From Glycine soja (lineage: Eukaryota > Streptophyta > Magnoliopsida > Fabales > Fabaceae): DNA of 64,000 nt. Below the pieces are notes generated by a model. The model was given only the letters and a program-made list of their open reading frames with translations, made no database searches and was not told the DNA's origin. The position numbers and the translations under genes were made by a program. Location: positions 19,129,865 to 19,193,864 of the forward strand of contig NC_041005.1 of NCBI RefSeq assembly GCF_004193775.1. The letters run 5' to 3'. Positions 1 through 9,844 of the stretch are shown here, in pieces; within the stretch, counting starts at the first letter, position 1, and every line of letters starts with the position of its first letter.

Positions 1-1615
1 GTTTGGGTGGACTTCTTTCTCCTTTGATTTTCGTGGGTATGGGGTTTGGGGAGATATGATGGGTAGTCTTGCTAGGTTCTGCTGTGTGATGATTATTTGT
101 GAAGACATTTGTTGAAAGCTTGTTGAAATTGCCATGTTTGGATGAGTTAAACATACCCATTCTGTTTTAGGGTTTTTTTGTGATGATGTTTGTGATGTTT
201 ATATGCTGAAATTGCTGATGGAAAACTGTTAGAGATGAATGGTAGAATTAACCTAGGGTTAGAAAGTGAAGATGTGGTGTTATGAGTGGGAAAAGAGTGA
301 ATTTTTGAGGGCTGGAAGGCCAAATCTGGAATTGGTAGTATTTAGAGGTTAGAGTGAGTAAATCTTAGCTTGAAATGCCATTTAGGACTTATGAGAAAGC
401 TTGGACTGTGCTAGAGAGAAAAACAAATGACCAAGGTGAACAAAGAGCCATTTCTAGGGCAAATTTGGGTGTTGAAGAGTCAAATTTTGATTCGGTGAGA
501 TTTTAAGCGTGAATCTAGTTTGAGCAAGTTTAGATTGATGTTATGGACTGGTGTGAGGTGAGATTTTGCTTCAAATTTACCTCATTCTCAATTTCACTTC
601 TAAAGCCTAGAAAATCTATTAAATTGAGGGGTTTTGGACACCTAGATTTTGTGTGCTGTGGTTTGAAGCTTGACTTTGGTTTAGACATGATTGATACATG
701 ATTTGGGACTTGTAGGAATTGATTTGGGCAAGATTGGATGAGGGGAAGTGTGATTTTCGAAATCTGCACTTATGCAGAATTTTGCTGTCAAAATAGGTGC
801 AGCAGGATTTTGGCTTTGTGCAGAAAAATGCTTGTGTGTGGTGGGCTGTGGAAAGAGTAGTACAGAATGAGTTCTTGACGTTTCCTAGTAGATCCCAACG
901 GTCACAATGTAGGCTTATGTACCATAGACTTCCAGTAATATTTTGGAGTCGATCCAACGGTTAACGAATTGGATCGAAGGAATTGTTACTGGGGTCTTTG
1001 AGTGAGAAAAGCTGTGATTTTGGTTGGTGTTTGAGCAGAGTTTTCTGCCTTTGCCCTGTTTTCTTGGCTGTGGTAGTTTGTGCTGTTTGAATGTTGTTTT
1101 TCTTGGATGTTGTGGAAGCTTGGGAGGATTGATGGGGACCTGGTGTTGAGAGAAACGAGGATATGGGCTACGTGGGAGTACGTGAGCTCGGATGGAGGTG
1201 GGCAACAGGGGATGGTGGGTTTATGCGCGCTTTGTGGATGTGAAAAACTTGTTGTGCACCATCGCCCGACCGCCACCTAGTACCACATGTGATGGGTACC
1301 CCATAATCCTACAAGCTTGAGATGAGGAAGTATTGAAGGGTGAAACTTCCTGCTTTTATTGTTGACCACAGAGTGGTACCTGGAGATATGTCGCGGGGGT
1401 CAGGAGACCTTGGGGACGTCAGGTGGGGTGCTATTGCCCAAAACCAAGCTTGACCAATCCCGACCCAATCCGGGCATAGTCGGTCAGTGAGAACCTGTGA
1501 TGTACCTAAACAGGCGAGCTCCTAGCAGTCAACAGATAAAAGGAACAAAGACCACAAAGCAAGGAGGCTTGTGGTGGCTGACCAGCTGTGAAACTTGATT
1601 GATATGTGAGATATT
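1..1615. other. Unassigned sequence, no gene recognised
   Basis: No frame stays open with a recognisable protein. The first ~1,270 bp are T/G-rich on the plus strand. From about 1278 the composition becomes more GC-rich, with a stretch around 1380-1500 that looks like repeat-family sequence. It is probably part of an unassigned LTR element that continues into the palindrome array and ORF downstream, but I find no terminal repeats that define it. Confidence 0.4.
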
Positions 1616-1617
1616 GT

Positions 1618-2025
1618 CTCTGGTAATCGATTACCAAGGGTGGGTAATCGATTACAAGGCTTAAAAATGAAGACAGGAGGCTAAGATGGTCTCTGGTAAT
1701 CGATTACCAAGGGGTGTAATCGATTACCAGGCTTGAAAACGAGGTCAGGAAGCCATGAGGGCTTCTGGTAATTGATTACCAAGGGGGTGTAATCGATTAC
1801 CAGGCTTAGAAAAGGGACTGGGACATTGTGGAGGCCTCTGGTAATCGATTACCAGTCTGTGTAATCGATTACACAGAGGAATGGGTCACTGGTAATCGAT
1901 TACCAGGTATGTGTAATCGATTACACAGTGCATTTTTGCATATTTCATGTTCTGAGGCTGTGTAATTCGAGTTTAGCCTCTGGTAATCGATTACCAAGTC
2001 TGTGTAATCGATTACCAGAGATGAA
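1618..2025. repeat. Array of paired TAATCGATTA palindromes, ~72-bp units
   Basis: Six pairs of the palindrome GGTAATCGATTACC or close variants lie here. The first four units begin near 1616, 1689, 1761 and 1834, giving a period of 72-73 bp; two more pairs start near 1881 and 1980. Within each pair the two palindrome centres are 20-21 bp apart. One copy near 1770 has TAATTGATTA, a C-to-T change at the central CpG. The array ends about 120 bp before the ORF at 2144. The same pairs occur in the copia LTRs elsewhere in the window, although this stretch does not otherwise resemble those LTRs. Confidence 0.85.
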
Positions 2026-2143
2026 AAGCCTTAAGATACTCCTTTTTAATTGCATGTAGTGGTCATGAAACGCATTTGTGCGGCGGCATAGATAGATTCT
2101 TGTGAAAGAGTCTACCCCTTTCTTTTCTTTCTTGTAGATCGTG

Positions 2144-2575
2144 ATGGCGGCGCAGCTAATCCGTGATCGAGTAGAGATGGAGTGCCTAGAGGGAGTTTGG
2201 GAGACCCTCGAAGGCAACACGAGGTGCCGATTTCGGGGCACCATTCGATTCACGGCTACTTCTTTGGTGCATCCAGATGAACCTGCACGGACGCTTCAGC
2301 GCACGATGGAGTGGATACTACCCACGCCTACACCATATCGTCTAGTGGAGCCCGTCCAAGTGATCGAGGTAACGTCATCCGAGGAAGACCCTGAGGAGGA
2401 TCTGGAAGAGCTACCTCCTGAGCCTGCTGTGGATGCCCTTGACTTTCTGGAGGGTGATGAGGATCCACTTCTTGAGGTGGATTCTCCCGAGGAAGTCATG
2501 TCGGCATCTGAGGCAGACTCTACGGAGGATAGTGGCCCGGGGGAGATGGTGATCAGCGGAGGCTCTTCATCATAG
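2144..2575 (+). CDS. Hypothetical 143-residue protein with acidic C-terminal half
   Basis: The open frame begins at the ATG at 2144, a few bases after a pyrimidine-rich stretch ending in TTGTAG that could be a splice acceptor. The N-terminal ~75 residues are mixed and contain LEGVWETLEG and RFRGTIRF. The remainder is very rich in Asp, Glu, Ser and Pro (for example EEDPEEDLEELPPEP) and is probably disordered. No catalytic motif, signal peptide or membrane segment is visible, and I do not recognise the family. The acidic tail makes an equally long shadow ORF on the other strand. The context of a palindrome array upstream and AT-rich sequence downstream suggests an accessory ORF or exon of an LTR element rather than a host gene. 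Confidence 0.45.
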   Translation: MAAQLIRDRVEMECLEGVWETLEGNTRCRFRGTIRFTATSLVHPDEPARTLQRTMEWILPTPTPYRLVEPVQVIEVTSSEEDPEEDLEELPPEPAVDALDFLEGDEDPLLEVDSPEEVMSASEADSTEDSGPGEMVISGGSSS

Positions 2576-3154
2576 TGGATAGCTCTTCGGACTAGTTTTA
2601 TATACTTTTGAGGGTGGGTGTATCTAGGACTGACTGTTAGGTTTACTCTTTTGTTTTTGTATGGGTAGACCTGATGTATAGGAATTTGATGATTGTATAC
2701 ATGTGGCTGAAGCCAACACTGTGGACACCTTTGCTCTGGATGACACTATATATTTTGTAAAACTCCCATATTTTGGACAGCTTTAAATGATGAAAGCATT
2801 TATGATCAATCTTGTTATTTGAAAAGAAAGCATTAGCAACTTTATTTGTAAAAGAGTTTATCGACTGTATTTTATCCTTTTATTTTCACGTGACGACCTA
2901 AAGTAATGGCTGGTATATTCTTCCTTTTGAAACAGCAAAATAATTTAGAGAATTATGAGCGGTAAGAAAGAAATGACTCCGAATAGAGTTGTGAACTGGC
3001 CATTCAGGACTTTATAGTGAGGATTTTCCTTCTAAACCTAGTTATGGTGAAAAGAGAAAGAAATGAAAAAGAAAAAGAAGAAAAAAAAAATTACCATGGT
3101 TTTTGTTATTTAAATTATTACTATTAAACCAATCATTAATTTAGGGACGCCACA
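2576..3154. other. AT-rich non-coding sequence
   Basis: No coding potential is visible. It holds a purine-rich tract near 3055-3090. It ends in TTAGGGACGCCACA immediately before the tandem repeat, which could be the 3' end of an LTR because of the final CA. I could not find the matching 5' end. Confidence 0.35.
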
Positions 3155-4447
3155 GAACTGGTGCACGATATAATTTTTTTTGGATTCTATGACGTTCAAA
3201 ACATAGAAAAAGTGTGTCACTAATATCATTAATGTGTTCGACATAATTTGAAAAAATTGCAGAACATGGGCAATTAAGCATAGTTGCAAGGGTCCAAATC
3301 ATAGTTTTTTTTTTATTTTGTACTTGTATTTTGATGTGTTATTCCATGGAACTGGTGCACGACATAATTTTTTTTTGATTCTTTGACGTTCAAACCATAG
3401 AAAAAATGAGTCAAAAATATCATTAATGTGTTCGACATATTTTTTAAAAAATGCATAACATGGGTACTTAACCATAGTTGCAAGGGTTCAAATCATAGTT
3501 TTTTATTATTTTGTGCTTCTATTTTGAGGTGTTATTCCATGGAACTGGTGCACGATATAATTTTTTTGGATTCTTTGACATTCAAACCATAGAAAAAAGG
3601 AGTCACAAATATCATTAATGTGTTCGACATAATTTTAAAAAAATGCAGAACATGAGCACTTAAGCATAGTTGCAAGGGTCTAAATCATAGTTTCTTTTAT
3701 TTTGTACTTGTATTTTGAGGTGTTATTCCATGGAACTGGTGCACGAAATAATTTTTTTTGATTCTTTGACATTCAAACTATAGAAAAAATGAGTCACAAA
3801 TATCAATAATGTGTTCGACATATTTTTAAAAAAATGTAGAACATGGGTACTTAACCATAGTTGCAAGGGTTCAAATCATAGTTTTCTTGATTTTGTGCTT
3901 CTATTTTGAGGTGTTATTCCATTGAACTGGTGCATGATATAATTTTTTTTGGATTCTTTGACGTTCAAAGTATAGAAAAAACGAGTTACAAATACCATTA
4001 ATGTGTTCTACATATTTTTAAAAAAATGCAGAACATGGGTACTTAACCATAGTTGCAAGGGTTCAAATCATAGTTTTTATTTTTATTTTGAGGTGTTATT
4101 CCATGGAACTGGTGCACGATATAATTTTTTTTTGGATTCTTTGACATTCAAACCATAGAGAAAACAAGTCACAAATATCATTAATGTGTTCGACATAATT
4201 TTAAAAAAATGCAGAACATGGGTACTTAACCGTAGTTGCAAGGGTTCAAATCATAGTTTTTTTATTTTGTGCTTCTATTTTGAGGTGTTATTCCATGGAA
4301 CTGGTGGACGATATAATTGTTTTTGGATTCTTTGACGTTCAAATCATGAAAAAGTGTGTCACAAATATCATTAAAGTGTTGGACATAATTTGAAAAAAAT
4401 GCAGAACATGGACACTTAAACATAGTTGCAAGGGTCCAAATCATATT
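3155..4447. repeat. ~190-bp tandem repeat, seven copies
   Basis: Copies begin at GAACTGGTG at 3155, 3349, 3542, 3733, 3924, 4106 and 4298, giving periods of 194, 193, 191, 191, 182 and 192 bp. Shared landmarks in each unit are GTGCACGATATAA, a T-run, TTCTTTGAC, AATGTGTTCGACAT and CATAGTTGCAAGGG. Units differ by substitutions and small T-run indels. The 182-bp copy has lost part of a T-rich stretch. The unit does not match the ~92-bp centromeric or 120-bp satellites known from soybean. Confidence 0.95.
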
Positions 4448-4668
4448 TGATGATGCTGTTACAGGGGTACTTAAACATATTTGATCCCATTATCACAACA
4501 TTTTATACTTCAATGACCAAGACGATGACCAGTCCCACAAGGTGGTGGATGCCGATTACGTCGCGGATTTCTTCTTTCTAGTATGACTAGTTCTCCCACG
4601 TCATGATGATGTTGTTGTTTTATGTTAGTATTTTCAATGTTGGTTGTTGCAGCTGAAGAACTTTGACC
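4448..4668. other. Short gap between tandem repeat and plant-mobile-domain pseudogene
   Basis: No ORF or repeat is seen. It is probably the 3' flank of the minus-strand plant-mobile-domain gene. Confidence 0.3.
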
Positions 4669-6171
4669 TTATTCTCCAAACGAATGTGGTGCATCGAACT
4701 GTTGTAAAGTGGCTAAATATGATGCCGCCGAATTTGGTGTATTGAAATTGACGCCAAATAAATCGGTCATCCATTCATGGGTGGTTGCGGTGACGGACTC
4801 GCCAGTGTGGCCAAAAATTTGATGAACATGTGAAGGAGTAGAATACATTGACTGAGGATGTGGAATTTCAAAATGTGTTTGTTCAACACTTGACCCTGCA
4901 ACATTATGGGTAATTGTTGTGTGTGGATCATGTAGTTGCTGTGCAACAGACAAGAACAAAGTAGTGTTTTTCCTATACCATTCCATGTAGGTTGGTGTAT
5001 GTGTCACTATTCCTTCAACCCATTGCCCAGCTAAAACATCGTTGTGTTTGTTTTTCCAGATATTAATCCACTCCGCATGGTATTCCATCCAATCAGTGTA
5101 ATGATTGCCTCGCATGTCAATTTGGTGAAGTAGATCAAGATTCATGGGATCAACAAGGATATCTTGTTGTAGTCCAAACTGTAGCTTCACCCGATTTGTT
5201 TGATGTCATTCGACAATCGAGAAACAAATAATTGCAGTACATGCAGACCAAATCTCCATGTCTCTATATGCACGTCTGGGTAGGTGTTCTTTAAATCCTC
5301 TATATGGGACCCAAGAAAACTGAAATATATGCCAACAAGGCAACATGTTAGTATGTATGTACATATTTAAGGTGCAGATCATGAAAGTATTATACCTCAT
5401 GGCTCTTCATATGATCTATACAAGACCTATATCCGACTAAGTCACCATGAGGTGTGACCCTATATTCTAATCTACCACCACTCCATCTAAAATGTAAAAC
5501 ATACAAAATCAGTATTCATTGTAATGTTATAATACACGCCATTGAAATAAAAAAATTTACATTTCGCTATATGTAAATAACCTTTTAGCCAGTGGAAAAG
5601 TTGTTTCGGGTCGTGGGACTCTTGGTGCAATAAAAGGCATGCGGTACCAAGCCCATGACTGCAATAGTATGACACAACCACCCATAGATTTACCAACCTC
5701 CGATGATGCTCGACATAGTTCTCTATACAGGTTTGCTAAACAAGTCAAATCCCAACTATATTTTTTTTGTGTTGTTCAAATCACGTAATAGGTTCAAATA
5801 CATTAAATGAACTCTATTTCCAGATTTATCAGGAATTAAAGCACTGCCAATCATGTACATTATGTAAGCTCTACACCTGCATTGTAGTTGGTGCGTTGTT
5901 GGTTCTTCAGGCAATGGTGCGCGCAAAAAGCTTAGCAACCATGTCAGCTTCAGTGCGGCTCCTTTACGTGCATTTTCAGGAGGGACTTCCCCTAGTAACT
6001 CGTGACATAACTCATCCCAATGTAAGAAGCTAGGTCCAGCCACAACACGACCATCAACTCTAATGCCTAGATGAAGTGCAACATCTTCGAGTGTGATGGT
6101 TCACTCTCCCCATGGCAGGTGAAAGGTATATGTTTCAGGCCTCCATCGTTCAACAAATGTAGTGATCAATG

Positions 6172-7906
6172 TGTTGGATCAAGTGGCCTCGGAATAATTA
6201 CGAATGGGGGGTTGAATTAATTATTAATGAACCTTTACTAATTAAAAATCTATCCTTCTTAATGTTACTAGATTCAATTAGGCTTTTACTATAATGTTAA
6301 GAAAGTAAAGAACAAAAATAGAAACTTAACCAAAAGTAAAAGCGATAATTAAAGTGCACAACGGAAATTAAAGAGTGTAGGGAAGAAGAAGACAAACACA
6401 AGAGTTTTATACTAGTTCGGCAACAACCAGTTCCTACATCTAGTCCTCAAGCGACCTGCGATCCTTGAGATTTCTTTTCAACCTTGTAAAATCCTTTACA
6501 AGCAAAGATCCACAAGGGATGTACCCTCCCTTGTTCTCTTTGAACAACCAAGTGGATGTACCCTCCACTTGAACTGATCCCCAAGAGATGTACGCTCTCT
6601 TGTTCTCAGTTACAACAACACAAGTAGATGTACCCTCTACTTGTACCACAAAGGATGTACCCTCTAATGTGTTAAGACAAAGTTCTCAGGCGGTTAGTCC
6701 TTTGAAACTTTGTGAAAGGGAAACAAAAGAATTCTCAGGCAGTTAGTCCTTTGAAATCTTTTTTTTTAGGGAAAGGGAAGAATCAAAAGAATTCTCAGAC
6801 TGTGGCATTTTGAATTCTTTGAAAAGGGAGAAGGGAGACACAAAAGAATTCAGGCGGTTAGTCCTTTGTTCTTTTGGAAAAGGGGGAAGAGAGACACAAA
6901 AAGAATTCAGGCGATTAGTCCTTGGCGAATTCTTTTTGGCAAAGGGAGAAGAGAGACACAAATGAATTCAGGCGGTTAGTCCTTCGTTCTTTTGGAAAAG
7001 GGAGAAGAGAGACACAAAAAGAATTCAGGCGGTTAGTCCTTGTCGAATTCTTTTTGGCAAAGGGAGAAGAGAATAAAAAAGATGAATATCAAACTTTTGT
7101 TTTCTGTGAAAGAACAAGGTTTGGAAACCAGAAAACTTTTAAAGCTTTTGGCAAAGGAAAAAGAAGAAGAAGATATTCAAAAGTATATTTTCAAAGTTAT
7201 TAAAATGCAAGTCAAGGTCTTGCTTTTATAGACTCTTCATGTCTGGTCAAGAAAACCATTGGAAGAGTTATAACCTTGAGAAAAAACTGAAAACCATTGG
7301 AAGAGTTACATCTCTTGACTTTTTATTCAAAACTTGTCACTGGTAATCAATTACCAAAACCATGTAATTGATTACACAAAGCTTTTTATGAAAGGATATG
7401 ACTCTTCACAATTGATTTTGAATTTCAACGTTCAGATACACTGGTAATCGATTACTAATATCTTGTAATCGATTACACCATTTTGAAATCAATTGGAACG
7501 TTGCAAATTCAGTTACAAACTTTTTTGAAATCAAACTTTGTCACTGGTAGTCGATTACAGTAAACTGCTAATCGATTACCAGAGAGTAAAAACTCTTGTA
7601 ACTTAGAAAATTTGAGAAAAACTCTTTTGAAAAACAAAAATGTGCTATGTTTGTTTTTTGAAAAATCTTTTCAATACTTCCCTTGTGAAGTCTTCTTGAT
7701 TTCTTCTCTTGAATCTTGAATTCATCTTTTCTTGAATCTTGAAATCAAACTTCTCTTGATTCTTGAATCTTCTTGATGAAACTTGAAATTAATCTTGATC
7801 TTGAACTTAATCTTGAAATCATTCTTTGGGCTTTTTGTCATCATCTTTGTCATCATCAAAACTTCTTGAATCAACTTGATTCATCATCATGAAGCTTGCT
7901 TCTACA
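6172..7906 (-). mobile_element. Solo LTR C (copia, same family as element B)
   Basis: The LTR runs from TGTTGGATCAAG to GCTTCTACA (1,735 bp) and is flanked by a perfect 5-bp duplication CAATG (6167-6171 and 7907-7911). With the LTR and one CAATG removed, the plant-mobile-domain reading frame continues across the site. It is clearly related along its length to the LTRs of element B. No internal sequence remains, as expected after unequal recombination between two LTRs. Three palindrome pairs lie at 7341-7583 and a TATA-like site at 7223-7231, so transcription would run leftwards. A tandem ~100-bp module (CAGGCGGTTAGTCCTT) recurs at 6690-7060. Confidence 0.95.
7223..7231 (-). promoter_or_regulatory. 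TATA box of solo LTR C
   Basis: CTATAAAAG reads on the minus strand, ~110 bp downstream (in the direction of transcription) of the last palindrome pair. The same layout occurs in both LTRs of element B. Confidence 0.5.
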
Positions 7907-8224
7907 CAATGCAGGATCAATTTTACACTGTTTGATTAGGGCAATATGTTGGAACCCAGTACACGATAATAATGGTATAATTTGTGGTTCTGGTTCAGGT
8001 ATTGTATGGTAATAGGAAGTGATTAACTCATTAATCGTAATACGTGAACGATGAATGTGTTGATGACGCAATAGAGGTTTATCATCCATGAGAATGATGT
8101 CAAATGGTAAACCGAATACAAATGATATAAAATTTGAAGTTGGGTGATGCAAATGTGGTATTGACATGCACCTGCCATCTATTTATCATTTAAACTGTGT
8201 TCAGTTTTGCAAGCACAAATACAC

Positions 8225-8725
8225 TTATAATTTGTCTTATTGTAAGGCCTCGAGATTCCAAAGCACGTTAACATGACTATGGTACTGTGATGCATCGAGA
8301 TTCTAATTCATGTGAATCAATGAAATTTTGTGCACATTGTTCACTTGTATGCGTATGTTAACTGCATTAACTTAGTTCTCAATAATTCGCATGTCCTCAA
8401 CATTACACTTAAGGTAACTGTAATGCCTCGAGATTCCAAAGCACATTTATAATTTTTCTTGTTGTAAGGCCTCAAGATTCCGAAGCACGTGAACCAATGA
8501 CATTTTCGTGCACATTATTCACCCGCATGCGTACGTTAACCGCATTAGCTTCATTCTCAACATTTCGCATGGCCTCAACATTACACTTAATGTAATTGTA
8601 ATGTCTCGAGATTCCAAACCACATTTATAATTTGTCTCGTTGTAAGGCCTCAAGATTCCAAAGCACGTTAACACGACTGTGGTACTATGACGCATTGAGA
8701 TTCTAATTCACGTGAACCATGGACC
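8225..8725. repeat. Three tandem copies of a ~180-220-bp repeat
   Basis: Copies start at TTATAATTT at 8225, 8447 and 8625 and share TGTAAGGCCTCGAGATTCC or close variants. Copy 2 lacks about 44 bp present in copies 1 and 3; copy 3 is cut short. The array lies just upstream of the TATA-like site and ORF at 8820, between two divergent transposon-type genes. Confidence 0.8.
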
Positions 8726-8737
8726 CGTGATTGATTG

Positions 8738-8747
8738 CATATATAAG
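8738..8747 (+). promoter_or_regulatory. TATA-like site upstream of the 8820 ORF
   Basis: CATATATAAG lies about 80 bp before the ATG at 8820. Spacing is reasonable for a plant core promoter. No other promoter element was identified. Confidence 0.4.
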
Positions 8748-8819
8748 CCTACCATGTCACCCAATACTTTGCACAATTGCGTCTAATCAAATTGTGAGAG
8801 AAAACAGAGAGGGCTAGCA

Positions 8820-9245
8820 ATGAGGTCAGAGCCTATTTGTGCGTACGTTTATATCAATGGTGAAATCATTCAAAGTTCAAGTGCAAATGCAATTTTTAGA
8901 GGTGACAAGACAAAGTTGTTACTCTTGAATCCAACAATGACGCTGCCAAATATAATCACTACAATACAATCATCAATTATAGATAATGCTGTTACGTCTA
9001 TAATTAATGCCCTTTGGTGTCATTGTCTTGTATATCAATTCAATGGTGAAGTTCAATATAGGGCAATTCAAATTATTAACGAAGAAGGTGTCTTATGCAT
9101 GTTTCATACATTTCTCAATATGACAAGTGTAATATGTATGGAACTTAAAGTTGATGTTCATAATTCATTATCACCTACACAAGTTAATGACCTAAGTTGG
9201 GCCGACATGGAGCAGAAGCTGGAGAATACCCTGAAATTAGAATGA
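8820..9245 (+). CDS. Small ORF related to the N-terminal region of legume MULE proteins
   Basis: An intact 141-residue frame starts at ATG 8820, with a TATA-like site ~80 bp upstream. The opening PICAYVYINGEII and the later YRAIQIINEEG resemble the PB1-like N-terminal region that precedes the zinc-binding and transposase domains in many MULE-type plant proteins. The opening also aligns loosely with the start of the MULE pseudogene at 9845 (IATIIYHNGHIV). No transposase domain follows: the frame stops at 9245 and is followed by ~600 bp of non-coding DNA. It may be a duplicated, truncated copy of the MULE N-terminus, or a separate small gene of the same element. The domain call is by eye, and expression is unknown. 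Confidence 0.5.
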   Translation: MRSEPICAYVYINGEIIQSSSANAIFRGDKTKLLLLNPTMTLPNIITTIQSSIIDNAVTSIINALWCHCLVYQFNGEVQYRAIQIINEEGVLCMFHTFLNMTSVICMELKVDVHNSLSPTQVNDLSWADMEQKLENTLKLE

Positions 9246-9844
9246 ATAATTTAACATATTTTGTTGTTGTATTGCGTTGAAGTTTTTCTCCGTCTTTATT
9301 ATCTAGTTGTAGTTGTTGCATGCTTTGAAGTTGTTATTTTCAATTTACTTCAGTAATAATAGTCTACATATGCATGATTTCAGAGATGCGGAGCAATGTC
9401 AGACCTAACCCTCACATGCACTAACACCCCATTAAAGTGTGGTGTTGCACACTGTTCACTCATATGTGTATGTTTATCCCATTAACATGTTTCCTAACAA
9501 TCCATGTGACCTTGGCATGCGATGCGGAACACTATGGTCAACAATCACGATTAAACGAACAATTTGTCATGTATATTGATGTGTGGGGTTGCACACTGTT
9601 CACTCATATGTGTACACTCCCACCTAACCCTCCCATCTAACCCTCGTAACTAACTCTCCCAACCTAACCTTCCAATCTAACTCTCCCACCTAACATTCCA
9701 ATCTAACTCTGGTACTAAACTTTCTCAGCCTATATATAATATCACCATTTGACAACAACATATCACACACAACAACTTTCTCACAAAACAAAACTCGATT
9801 TGTAACTCTCACACCATTTCCACTCATATCCCATAAGCACCACC
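9246..9844. other. Intergenic, with local repeats and a TATA-like site
   Basis: A ~34-bp segment (GCACACTGTTCACTCATATG core) occurs twice, near 9437 and 9580. At 9625-9715 there is a low-complexity run of CTAACYCTCCCA-like units. TATATATAAT at 9731-9740 lies ~105 bp upstream of the ATG at 9845 and is a plausible TATA box for the MULE gene. Confidence 0.5.

Larger units (their letters stand above)
4669..8167 (-). pseudogene. Plant mobile domain (PMD) gene, broken and split by a solo LTR
   Basis: Read on the minus strand this is a PMD protein of the kind often labelled 'serine/threonine-protein phosphatase 7 long form homolog'. The N-terminal block (8167-7912) ends in KIDPAL and continues on the far side of solo LTR C at 6171 with ITTFVERWRPET. 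Then follow a block with LEDVALHLGIRVDGR, a block at 5748-5557 with LYRELCRASS and LLQSWAWYR, a small exon near 5488-5400 bounded by splice-like sites, and a C-terminal exon (5322-4669) with EYHAEWINIW. Damage comprises TGA stops at 6101-6103 and 5206-5208, a one-base frameshift in the T8 run at 5761-5768, and the LTR insertion. PMD genes occur both as host genes and as cargo of MULE and gypsy elements. A MULE remnant lies head-to-head at 9845, so cargo is plausible but unproven. Confidence 0.8.

Noticed and set aside
1618..2025. Regular palindromes with spacers, CRISPR-like in appearance
   Set aside because: Plant sequence, spacers are similar to one another, and the palindromes are part of a larger repeat unit also found in LTRs.
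9625..9715. CTAACCCT-like run resembling telomere repeat
   Set aside because: Units are irregular and do not match the plant telomere repeat TTTAGGG; low-complexity sequence.
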